From CAZMVY01 sp964617875 (GTDB lineage: Bacteria; Planctomycetota; Phycisphaerae; UBA1845; PWPN01), in assembly GCA_964617875.1 (NCBI GenBank), contig CAZUAI010000015.1, positions 20,044-84,043 of the forward strand: a DNA stretch of 64,000 bases. The letters are read 5' to 3'. Below, in pieces: positions 33,978 to 41,645 of this stretch. Each line of letters begins with the position of its first letter. The first letter of the stretch is position 1. The translations under genes and the position numbers were made by a program. A model generated the notes under the pieces. The model was not told where the DNA came from. It made no database searches and saw only the letters and a list, made by a program, of their open reading frames with translations.

Positions 33978-35003
33978 CTACTGTCTCCGCGGGGCTGACC
34001 CGGCCCTCTCGGACGTCGGCCGCGACGTCGGGGGGGCCTGGAGCTTCCGGTCGATCTGTTGCACATAGTGCGCCGCCGACGGGTGATCGGGGAAGCGCTT
34101 CCGCAGCAGGTCCAGATACGGCTGCACGCGTTGCCGCCGTTCGGCGGGGGGTTCGGGGCCGGATGCGTAGAAGTTGGCAAGGTCGGCCACAGCCCAGAAG
34201 TAGGACGGATCGGTCTGCACCGCCCGAAGGTAGCACGGCTCGGCCCGCGCCCGATCCCGCAGCCCCGTGTACGCCTCTGCTCGGAGGTAGTCTATCCGCG
34301 CCCGCGGCACGGGATATGGCCAGCGATCGGCTTCGTCCAGCACGGCAAGGGCGGCGGCATGTTGGCCACGGCGGGTGAGGCCGTCGGCCCTGTCGAGTTG
34401 CCGCTGCCGGACGCTCCGGAGGTAATGCGTGGTGGCGGCCGCCAGGAGGATCAGCGTGGTGAGGCCATAGCCGATGCCCAGAAAGAACAGTTGGCGTGGC
34501 CGGGCAACCGGTTCGGGTTTTCCGGCGGCGCGGCGGCGGCCGATCCACCATCCGAGCATGAATACCGCAAAGAGCGTTCCGAAAAAGATCGCTTCGCGCC
34601 GCGTGTCGTGGGGGATCACGTCCGGCGTGAGGTGGATGCGGGAGTCGCTCCACGGCCAGAGCAGCCGGCGGTCGCTGCCCTGCAGCGAATCCATGAGGAT
34701 GTGGCTGATGACCAGAAGGAGGCAGATGCCGTAGACGCTCAGCCATCGCCGGCCGGACAGCCGTGCGAGACCCGCGGCGACGACGGCTGCGGCGACGATG
34801 TTGAAGAGCAGCGAATGGGCGATGCCCCAGTGCGTCACCAGTCCGGCCCAGACGAGCACCTGCCTCGTCACGTCCGGCAGGTAGGCAACGCCGGCGATGG
34901 CCGGCGCCCACAAAGCAAGCGCGACGGCCCTCTTCTTCGGAGGCGTCGTACACACGGCAGCGGCCAGCCCGACAAATGCGTGACCGATCACGGGCATCGG
35001 CAT
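33978..35003 (-). CDS. YdjM/DUF457-type membrane hydrolase fused to TPR-like C-terminus
   Basis: The first 190 residues match the membrane-bound metal-dependent hydrolase family (DUF457/YdjM): GHAFVGLAAA at the start, HWGIAHSLLFN near residue 60 and SHILMDSLQG near residue 100 supply the conserved His and Asp residues. Residues about 200-320 are a soluble helical region with TPR-like repeats (YLRAEAYTGLRDRARAEPCY, DPSYFWAVADLANFYASG). Family members are linked to phospholipid or membrane stress functions but are poorly characterised. It is the first gene of a two-gene unit with the zinc-ribbon gene. Confidence 0.75.
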   Translation of the reverse strand: MPMPVIGHAFVGLAAAVCTTPPKKRAVALALWAPAIAGVAYLPDVTRQVLVWAGLVTHWGIAHSLLFNIVAAAVVAAGLARLSGRRWLSVYGICLLLVISHILMDSLQGSDRRLLWPWSDSRIHLTPDVIPHDTRREAIFFGTLFAVFMLGWWIGRRRAAGKPEPVARPRQLFFLGIGYGLTTLILLAAATTHYLRSVRQRQLDRADGLTRRGQHAAALAVLDEADRWPYPVPRARIDYLRAEAYTGLRDRARAEPCYLRAVQTDPSYFWAVADLANFYASGPEPPAERRQRVQPYLDLLRKRFPDHPSAAHYVQQIDRKLQAPPTSRPTSERAGSAPRRQ

Positions 35004-35007
35004 TCAG

Positions 35008-35035
35008 CCTATAGCCCGGCCCGGCGGACTGCAAA
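35008..35035 (-). promoter_or_regulatory. Possible promoter of the DUF457/TPR gene
   Basis: Minus-strand TTTGCA (35030-35035), 16 bases, TATAGG (35008-35013). The -10 box ends four bases before ATG 35003, so the transcript could be leaderless or start at the second ATG (34997). Confidence 0.35.
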
Positions 35036-35143
35036 GCAGGGAAGGCGAACAGGCAAGGGGCGGGGGAGTCGCGGGGGCGTGGCCCGGATGATTCGAGCAT
35101 GTGGGTTGCCGCGCGTTGCCTGCGCCGGTACGGTAGCCTTCGT

Positions 35144-35189
35144 GGCACGGGCCTCCGGTCCGTGCCTTGCCGGCACGGCGCCGGTGCCG
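35144..35189. repeat. Two adjacent GC-rich palindromes
   Basis: GGCACGG (35144-35150) pairs with CCGTGCC (35160-35166), extendable to a ten-pair stem with one G-T pair; directly after it CGGCAC (35171-35176) pairs with GTGCCG (35184-35189). They lie in the divergent interval upstream of the esterase gene, 34 bases before its start. GGCACGG...CCGTGCC palindromes are, from memory, frequent between planctomycete genes. Confidence 0.6.
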
Positions 35190-35222
35190 TGATCTGTCGA
35201 ACAGGCTTTGAGGAGGTTATCC

Positions 35223-37247
35223 GTGCGATTCCCATCTGTGTCCTTCATCACGTTCGCATCCGCTCTCGTGTGCGTCGTTGTCGGCTCCGCGCGAGGCCAG
35301 CTTCACAGCCCCCACGATCGCGGCCAGCCGGGCGATGAGATGATCCAGGCTTATCTCCGGGCCGAGGCCGAGAGGATCGACGCCCGTTTCCTCGAAGGCA
35401 CCAAAACCGCCGAGGCGTGGATGAAGAACCGCCCGCGGCTGAAGGAGGAGTACTTCTACATGCTGGGACTCTGGCCGTTGCCCGGGCGGACGCCGCTCCA
35501 GCCGGTCATTACCCGGTCGAGGCCCGGTGACGGGTTCGTTGTGGACATGGTGCATTACCAGAGCCGACCGCACCTCTACGTCACCGGCAACCTGTACCGC
35601 CCGGCGTCGGCCGCCGCGGGGCAGCGGTTGCCGGCGGTCCTCTATGTGTGCGGCCACTCCAACAAGGGCCGCAACGGAAACAAGACCGCCTACCAGTCGC
35701 ACGGGATCTGGTTCGCCCGGCACGGCTACGTCTGCCTCGTGGTCGATTCGCTCCAGCTCGGCGAGATCCGGGCGATTCACCACGGTACGTACCGCGAGGG
35801 CCGCTGGTGGTGGCACTCGCGGGGCTACACGCCGGCAGGCGTCGAGTGCTGGAACGGCGTCCGCGGCATCGACTACCTCATCAGCCGGCCGGATGTGGAC
35901 CCCGAGCGGATCGCCGTCACGGGCATCAGCGGTGGGGGGGCGGCGACGTACTGGGTGGCCGCCGCGGACGACCGCGTAAAGGTCGCCGTGCCCGTCAGCG
36001 GCATGGCCGACCTGATGTCCTATGTGCCGAACCGGACGGTCAACGGCCACTGCGACTGCATGTTCCTCTACAACGCCTTCCGCTGGCCGTGGACGCAGAT
36101 CGCCGCGCTGATCGCCCCGCGACCGATGCTCTTTGTCAACAGCGACCGCGACCCAATCTTCCCAATGGATGCCAACGACCGCATCATCTGTCGGCTCGAG
36201 CGGTTGTACAGCCTGTTTGGGACGGGAGACGTGGTCGATGCCGTCGTCAGCATCGGCGGCCATGCCTATCGGAAAGATATTCGCCAGGCCGCGTTTCGTT
36301 TCATCAACACGCATCTCAAGAACGATCCGGCGGTCGTTACGGACAGCGAGGTGGACCTGGTGAAGGATGAGGACGAGGACGAGGACGAGAAGTACCCCGT
36401 TCCGCCGGAGCAGTTGCGGGTGTTCCCGCAGGACTCGGATATCCCCGGCGATGAACTCAACACCCGAATCGACCAGCACTTTGTTGCAATGGCGGAGGTG
36501 AAGGCGCCGGCGATCGGCGAGTTCGAATCCTGGAAGCAGGGGCTCGTCGCCGAACTTCGGCGGGTGAGCTTCGGCGGCTTCCCGGAGCGGATTCCCGAGG
36601 CGAAGCCGGTGGAGAGCCTGTCGTCGGACAGGGTGCGACTGACGTCGGAGCCGGGTATCACGTTCTCCGTTGCCCCGGCCAGCGACACATCGATATCGAA
36701 GGCGAAGCGAATCGTGCTCATCGTCGCCAACGACGGCGATGCCGCCGGGCTGCCCGCGTGGGCGAAGACGGTCGTCGAGCCGGACGACGCCGTCTACGTC
36801 TGCGAGCCGCGCGGGGTGGGCGGCACGCGCTGGACGCGAAAGAACCCGCCGAACTACGTTGAGCGATCGCTTCCCCTGCTGGGGCAGACGGCCGACACCG
36901 GCCGGGTCCGGGATGTCGCCGCTGCAGCCCGGTACCTTCGCACCGAGGCACAGGGCCGTGTACCCGTGGAGGTCACCGGCAAAGGTGCGGGGGCGATCCT
37001 GGGCGCGTACGCGGCCCTCTGGGAACCGGATATCGCCGGCGTGACGGCAATCGAACCGATGGTGAGCCACATGGATCCGGCGGCACCGCAGTTCCTGAAC
37101 GTCCTCCGCGTGTGTGATATCCCGGATACCCTTGGCATGCTGGCCCCGCGCCCGTTGCGGGTCGTTGGTGGAAAGGCCGAGGGGCTCTCGAGAATCGCGT
37201 CGATCTACGAAGCCGCCGGTGCGAAGGACAAGTTTGCGCGGCAGTGA
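35223..37247 (+). CDS. Secreted double alpha/beta-hydrolase (acetyl-xylan-esterase-like)
   Basis: The 674-residue protein has a signal peptide and a first hydrolase domain with GISGGG (Ser236), acid NSDRDPIFPMDAND and His in SIGGHAYRKD, resembling the planctomycete acetyl-xylan-esterase/dienelactone-hydrolase-like group. After an acidic linker (DEDEDEDEK, from a GAGGAC repeat at 36369-36386) comes a second alpha/beta part where the nucleophile elbow reads GKGAG, so the Ser is replaced by Gly and this half is probably inactive. GTG 35223 was chosen because AGGAGG is six bases upstream. It is probably a carbohydrate esterase for plant- or algal-type polysaccharides. Confidence 0.8.
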   Translation: MRFPSVSFITFASALVCVVVGSARGQLHSPHDRGQPGDEMIQAYLRAEAERIDARFLEGTKTAEAWMKNRPRLKEEYFYMLGLWPLPGRTPLQPVITRSRPGDGFVVDMVHYQSRPHLYVTGNLYRPASAAAGQRLPAVLYVCGHSNKGRNGNKTAYQSHGIWFARHGYVCLVVDSLQLGEIRAIHHGTYREGRWWWHSRGYTPAGVECWNGVRGIDYLISRPDVDPERIAVTGISGGGAATYWVAAADDRVKVAVPVSGMADLMSYVPNRTVNGHCDCMFLYNAFRWPWTQIAALIAPRPMLFVNSDRDPIFPMDANDRIICRLERLYSLFGTGDVVDAVVSIGGHAYRKDIRQAAFRFINTHLKNDPAVVTDSEVDLVKDEDEDEDEKYPVPPEQLRVFPQDSDIPGDELNTRIDQHFVAMAEVKAPAIGEFESWKQGLVAELRRVSFGGFPERIPEAKPVESLSSDRVRLTSEPGITFSVAPASDTSISKAKRIVLIVANDGDAAGLPAWAKTVVEPDDAVYVCEPRGVGGTRWTRKNPPNYVERSLPLLGQTADTGRVRDVAAAARYLRTEAQGRVPVEVTGKGAGAILGAYAALWEPDIAGVTAIEPMVSHMDPAAPQFLNVLRVCDIPDTLGMLAPRPLRVVGGKAEGLSRIASIYEAAGAKDKFARQ

Positions 37248-37311
37248 GCCCCGTTGATCTCGAAGCGGCAGGTCTTGCCCGCTTGCGCGGGCTGCGACCG
37301 TGCCCTGCGGC

Positions 37312-39933
37312 TTACGGCCGTATCACGCCGCCGCCGGAGACAGAACGGACTTCCCACACGGCGGGTGTCATGCCGAGCGGGCGGTAGTACTCGTTCGCCA
37401 GGGCGGCCTTGACGCGGTTTACGGCGGCTCGCCGGGTGAGGATCATCACGCACCCGCCGAGGCCCGCGCCGGCAAGCTGGGCTCCGTAGACGCCGGGCAC
37501 GGCACGGGCAATGTCCACCATACGGTCGATGTTCTCCGTGCTGCAGGCGTACGCTCCAGGCAAGCGATAGAGCGGCGTCGAGTCCCCGAAGGCCGGGACG
37601 TTGAACGCCGGTTTGCCGTTCACTCGGTCGCCGTCGTGCGAGAGCAGCATGAGGGCCCCGAACTCGGCGAGGTCCTTCCGTTCCAGGTATCCCGCGGCCA
37701 CGCGGCTGCGCTCAAACTCGCCGATGCCGAACGACATGACGTCGCGGATCGTGTAGCCGCCCTGCGGCTCGGTATGCGAGGCGAAGATGCGCTGCGCACG
37801 CTCCGCCAGCGACGGCCCGAGCTGCCGCAGGATCCCCCGCCGCGTGATCCGCTCCGGGACGCCGCGGAGGATGGCCCAGACGTCGGCGGGCTTGATGCCG
37901 AGCCGCGACGGCGAAAGGTCGCGAACGTACTCAAGACGCTGCGCCCACCGCGGGTACTTCCGCTGGAGCAGCAGCAGCCCGAGGCGATAGCACGCGACGC
38001 GCTCGTTGAAGCGGTCCCGCGCGCCCGCGCTCTTGACAGCGTGCTGGCCGCTGTAGGCGATGAGGACGGAGGCGTCCGCCGGGATCCGCACGTAGCCGGA
38101 CAGCCGGAACGGGTGGAAGCCCATCCGCGCCGCGTGGGCCGCGCGCCCGAGCCGGATGGCGGCCTGGTCGGAACTCCCGCCTCGCGATCCGACGAACCAC
38201 TCGGCCTGCCCGGACCAGTCCACGATATCGGCGGGGGCGGCGCGGACGCCGTTGACGGCGGCCGTCGCCTCCATGGCCGCGACGACCATCGCCGAACTGC
38301 TCGACAGGCCGGCGGCCATCGGGATGTTCCCGTTGACGGCGACGTCCATCCCCCGGATCCGCCCACTCGCGCTCCGGTGTTGCTGGTACAGGGCGGAGGC
38401 GAGCACGTAGTTGCTCCAGTCGCCGGCGGTTGAAGCGAGGTGCGTGCGAACGGCGTCGCCGTCCACGAAGTTCAGCCAGTCCGTTCCGGCGAGGGCCCCG
38501 GCCCAGTCGCTGAGCACCAGCTCGCGGCGGGGGAAGGCTACCGCGTCGCAGTTCACCAGGCGGATGACGTCGTCCCGCCGCGGAGCGACCGCCATGATGA
38601 TCTCGCGGTCGAGCGCCATCGCGTGGACGAAGCCGCCCTGATGGTCGATGTGGCGGCCCATGAGGTTGACACGGCCGGGGGCGCGGACGAGGAAGCACCC
38701 TCGCTCGTATCCGTACGTCCGCGCGAACAGGCGAAGCACCTTGCGAATGGCCCGAAGCCGCTCGGGCACCAGGGGGCCGCCGGCGCCGTAGGTTCGCTCG
38801 ACAAGGCGCCGGGCGCGTGCGGACGCCGGCCGCAGCAGACGCAACCACTGCTCGGCGGTCCGCGTGACGCGGGTGAGTGCCTGGTCGCCGGCCGCTCCGC
38901 GGCGCTGTCGGCGAGCCTCGCGCCGCACGCGCTCCTCGATGCGCTCCAGTTCCTGCCGCGTATTGAAGGCCATGACGTCGTCGGCGTGTCGCAGGCGGTA
39001 TTCCACGACCTTCGCCGGAACACCGCCTGCGGCGGATGCCGCACCGCCGGCGACGATTTCGATCACGTCGGTGAGGTAGTACTCGTCCTGTGCGTTGGCC
39101 CGGCCGACACGGCAGAGGGCGGCATCGAGTGCGTCGGCATCGCCGATGTAGACGGACTGGTTCACGGTCCGGCTTCTGCGTTCGACCTGCTCCGGGCTGA
39201 GCGGGACGCCGCCGACGCGAATTGTCGTGCCGGCCTCTCGGATGGCCTGGGCAAGTTCGGAGGCACGTACGGTACCGGTGCCGCGCGAGAACCGGGCGAG
39301 CGTGCCGAGCGCACGCCACAGCTTGCGGGCCGGGCGGATGCGGGCAAGCCCGGCATGCTGGAGGGCGGCACGCGAAAGGACGCTCTGTCGCGATGCCATC
39401 CCGAGCCAGTCGCGCAGCACGCGGGCACGTTCGATGTCCCGCCGCTCGACGTTGCCCACAATTCCCCTGCCCGGCGCGTGGACCAGTCGCCCGGCGGAAC
39501 TGCCCTCCCGCTTGGGCGTGCCGACGACGAGCAGCGTGGCGCCGGCCTTGCGGTAGCGGTGCATGGCGTTGCGGATCAGGCCCGGCTCGAACCACTTGTC
39601 GCCCATGGTGATCAGCACGGGGCCCGCATAACCGGCACGGCGAAGCGCCTGCATGCCGATCCGCGCCGCGTGGCCGGTCCCGAGACGGTCGCGCTGGTAG
39701 ACGAACGTTACGTGCGGATGGGCTGCGCCGATGGTCTCGACCACGTCGCCGGCCCGATGGCCGACGACCACGATCAGCGGATCCACGCCGTCGGCGCGCA
39801 GCGTGTCGATCAGACGCACGATGGCGGGTCGGCCGTCGATCGGCAGGCACACCTTGTGCCGAGGCGTGTTTCCCATCCGCGAGCCCTGTCCGGCGCAGAG
39901 CACGATTCCGGCGATCGTTTCCCGCTTCTGCAC
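37312..39933 (-). CDS. GlmU-type nucleotidyltransferase fused to galactokinase-family sugar kinase
   Basis: The 873-residue protein has two enzyme halves. Residues 1-345 are a sugar-1-phosphate nucleotidyltransferase: VLCAGQGSRMG, RLGTGHAARIG, TMGDKWFEP and the GlmU-like NAQDEYYLTDVIEI, without the hexapeptide acetyltransferase domain. Residues about 346-413 are a basic linker. Residues 414-873 are a GHMP kinase with GRVNLMGRHIDHQGG (residues 420-434), GNIPMAAGLSSSSAMV, the catalytic Asp in GGSSDQ (Asp589) and LAGAGLGGC near the end. Kinase plus uridylyltransferase would turn a free sugar into its NDP form in one protein. Galactokinases have GEH where this has GRH, so galactose itself is doubtful; HIDHQGG recalls plant galacturonokinase. 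GTG 39933 has AGGAG six bases upstream. Confidence 0.85.
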   Translation of the reverse strand: MQKRETIAGIVLCAGQGSRMGNTPRHKVCLPIDGRPAIVRLIDTLRADGVDPLIVVVGHRAGDVVETIGAAHPHVTFVYQRDRLGTGHAARIGMQALRRAGYAGPVLITMGDKWFEPGLIRNAMHRYRKAGATLLVVGTPKREGSSAGRLVHAPGRGIVGNVERRDIERARVLRDWLGMASRQSVLSRAALQHAGLARIRPARKLWRALGTLARFSRGTGTVRASELAQAIREAGTTIRVGGVPLSPEQVERRSRTVNQSVYIGDADALDAALCRVGRANAQDEYYLTDVIEIVAGGAASAAGGVPAKVVEYRLRHADDVMAFNTRQELERIEERVRREARRQRRGAAGDQALTRVTRTAEQWLRLLRPASARARRLVERTYGAGGPLVPERLRAIRKVLRLFARTYGYERGCFLVRAPGRVNLMGRHIDHQGGFVHAMALDREIIMAVAPRRDDVIRLVNCDAVAFPRRELVLSDWAGALAGTDWLNFVDGDAVRTHLASTAGDWSNYVLASALYQQHRSASGRIRGMDVAVNGNIPMAAGLSSSSAMVVAAMEATAAVNGVRAAPADIVDWSGQAEWFVGSRGGSSDQAAIRLGRAAHAARMGFHPFRLSGYVRIPADASVLIAYSGQHAVKSAGARDRFNERVACYRLGLLLLQRKYPRWAQRLEYVRDLSPSRLGIKPADVWAILRGVPERITRRGILRQLGPSLAERAQRIFASHTEPQGGYTIRDVMSFGIGEFERSRVAAGYLERKDLAEFGALMLLSHDGDRVNGKPAFNVPAFGDSTPLYRLPGAYACSTENIDRMVDIARAVPGVYGAQLAGAGLGGCVMILTRRAAVNRVKAALANEYYRPLGMTPAVWEVRSVSGGGVIRP

Positions 39934-40106
39934 ATCGGTCTCCTGAGTGGCAGTCGGCCGTTTGTGTTTCATTCTGTGTTGGCCTACAACAATCCGGCCA
40001 GATCGGATCGCGAACGGGGCGTCGCCGTTGCGCGCCGGCCGACCGATGATGGAGCTTGCGGCTATGAGAATCGCGCCCCCCTTTTTTTTCAAGGGCCTGA
40101 TCGTGC

Positions 40107-40139
40107 TTGCATTTGCCGGTGAATACGGTATTATATAAT
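40107..40139 (+). promoter_or_regulatory. Promoter of the GT2/DUF4922 pair
   Basis: TTGCAT (40107-40112) is followed after 16 bases by TATTAT (40129-40134), overlapping a perfect TATAAT (40134-40139). A T8 run lies just upstream at 40082-40089. Confidence 0.6.
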
Positions 40140-40175
40140 TCTCGGGATGGATTGCCCGAAGAGGTTGCGGTTGAG

Positions 40176-41645
40176 ATGCCTATGTTTTCCGTTGTGTGGC
40201 CACGCAGTCGTTTCTCGGTTGATAAAGCGATCGATCAGGTTCTCCATCATCCGTTGGTGGAGAGGGTCATCGTGATATGCCCGGGGGCCGTTACGTCACC
40301 GGATCCGAGGATCCATATCCTTTCGGGCGAACGGCCGCTGGCCGGTGAAGCCGTGATGCTCGCCCTGGCCGCCGTGCGTACCGATTATATCGTTTGGATC
40401 AGTCCTGACGCCGAGATCGAGTTTGGCGTCGGTTGGCTGAACCGATTTGCCGCCGTGCTTGGAGAGGCGGGGGCCGCCTGGGTCTACTCCGACTATCGCG
40501 AGAAGCGAAGCGGTCGCACGGCCGAGCATCCGACGATCGACTATCAGCTTGGGAGCGTGCGCGACACGTTCGACTTCGGCTCCGTGGTTGCCATGAATCG
40601 TCGGGCCGCCTTTGAGGCTCTGGAGAAGTGGGGGCCCTTGAGCCGGACGCACTGGGGCGGGTTTTACGAGCTTCGCCTCAAGATGTCGGTGGCGCAGTTC
40701 CCGGTGCGGATTCCCGAGCCGCTCTACACAATCGACCACCCTGACACGCGGACGACGGGCGAGAAGCAGTTCGACTATGTGGATCCGCGGAACCACGATG
40801 TGCAGCGCGAAATGGAGAAGGTGGTGACCGACCATCTGCGGCGGATCGGCGCGTACCTTGAGCCGGTGTTCGCGCCCGTGCCGGAGCCGAAAATGTCGTT
40901 TCCGGTGACGGCCAGCGTGATCATACCCGTGCGAAACCGCGTGAAGACGATCGGCGATGCGGCCCGTTCGGTGATGGAGCAGAAGACGGACTTCCCGTTC
41001 AACCTGATCGTCGTGGACAACCACTCGACGGACGGCACGGCGAAGATCCTGAGCGATCTGGCGGCGAAGCACCCGAACGTGCATCACGTTGTCCCGAATC
41101 GCCACGACCTCGGCATCGGCGGCTGCTGGAATTACGGCGTGCTCCATGAGAACTGCGGCCGGTATGCCGTGCAACTGGACTCGGACGACCTGTACTCCTC
41201 GCCGAGTACGCTCAAGCAGATCGTGGACGTTCTGCGTGACGGCCCGTACGCGATGGTGGTCGGCGCGTACCGGATGGTGAACTTCAATCTCGAGGAGATG
41301 CCCCCGGGCGTGATCGACCATCGCGAATGGTCGCGGGACAACGGGCGGAACAACCTCCTGCGGGTGAACGGCGTGGGCGCCCCGCGGGCGTTCGACACCG
41401 CCGTGTTCCGGTCGATCCAGATGCCGAACGTGAGCTACGGCGAGGATTATGGGCTCGCGATGCGGATCACGCGCCAATACGAATTGGGGCGGATCTACGA
41501 GCCGATCTATCTCTGCCGGCGATGGGAAGGCAACACGGATGCGGCGCTCGCGATCGACGTGGCGAACCGCTACGACACGTACAAGGACCGGCTGCGGACG
41601 TTCGAGATCCTGAGCCGCCAGCGGATGAATCAGCATGTGGGATAG
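40176..41645 (+). CDS. Two-domain GT2-type glycosyltransferase
   Basis: The 489-residue cytoplasmic protein has a C-terminal GT-A domain (residues about 250-480) with SVIIPVRNRVKTIGDAA, VVDNHSTDGTAKIL, the acidic metal motif LDSDDLYSSP and YGEDYGLAMRI, which carries the usual catalytic ED. The N-terminal 240 residues have the same outline (VVWPRSRFSVDKAIDQVL, SPDAEIEF, VYSDYREKR), so it is a tandem of two GT-A-like folds; the first lacks a clear DxD and may be inactive. ATG 40176 is the first start behind the -10 boxes; ATG 40182 is also possible. Its end overlaps the DUF4922 gene by 11 bases, a firm sign of co-translation. The acceptor is unknown. Confidence 0.82.
   Translation: MPMFSVVWPRSRFSVDKAIDQVLHHPLVERVIVICPGAVTSPDPRIHILSGERPLAGEAVMLALAAVRTDYIVWISPDAEIEFGVGWLNRFAAVLGEAGAAWVYSDYREKRSGRTAEHPTIDYQLGSVRDTFDFGSVVAMNRRAAFEALEKWGPLSRTHWGGFYELRLKMSVAQFPVRIPEPLYTIDHPDTRTTGEKQFDYVDPRNHDVQREMEKVVTDHLRRIGAYLEPVFAPVPEPKMSFPVTASVIIPVRNRVKTIGDAARSVMEQKTDFPFNLIVVDNHSTDGTAKILSDLAAKHPNVHHVVPNRHDLGIGGCWNYGVLHENCGRYAVQLDSDDLYSSPSTLKQIVDVLRDGPYAMVVGAYRMVNFNLEEMPPGVIDHREWSRDNGRNNLLRVNGVGAPRAFDTAVFRSIQMPNVSYGEDYGLAMRITRQYELGRIYEPIYLCRRWEGNTDAALAIDVANRYDTYKDRLRTFEILSRQRMNQHVG

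Noticed and set aside
36519..36536. GTTCGAATCC as a tRNA T-arm
   Set aside because: Inside the esterase coding frame with no acceptor stem or cloverleaf around it.
35217..37070. 617-codon minus-strand frame
   Set aside because: Antisense to the esterase, which has signal peptide, ribosome site and triad.
40082..40089. Rho-independent terminator at the T8 run
   Set aside because: No GC hairpin directly upstream, and the position is between divergent genes.
38440..40122. 560-codon plus-strand frame
   Set aside because: Antisense to the fused nucleotidyltransferase-kinase, whose motifs are unambiguous.
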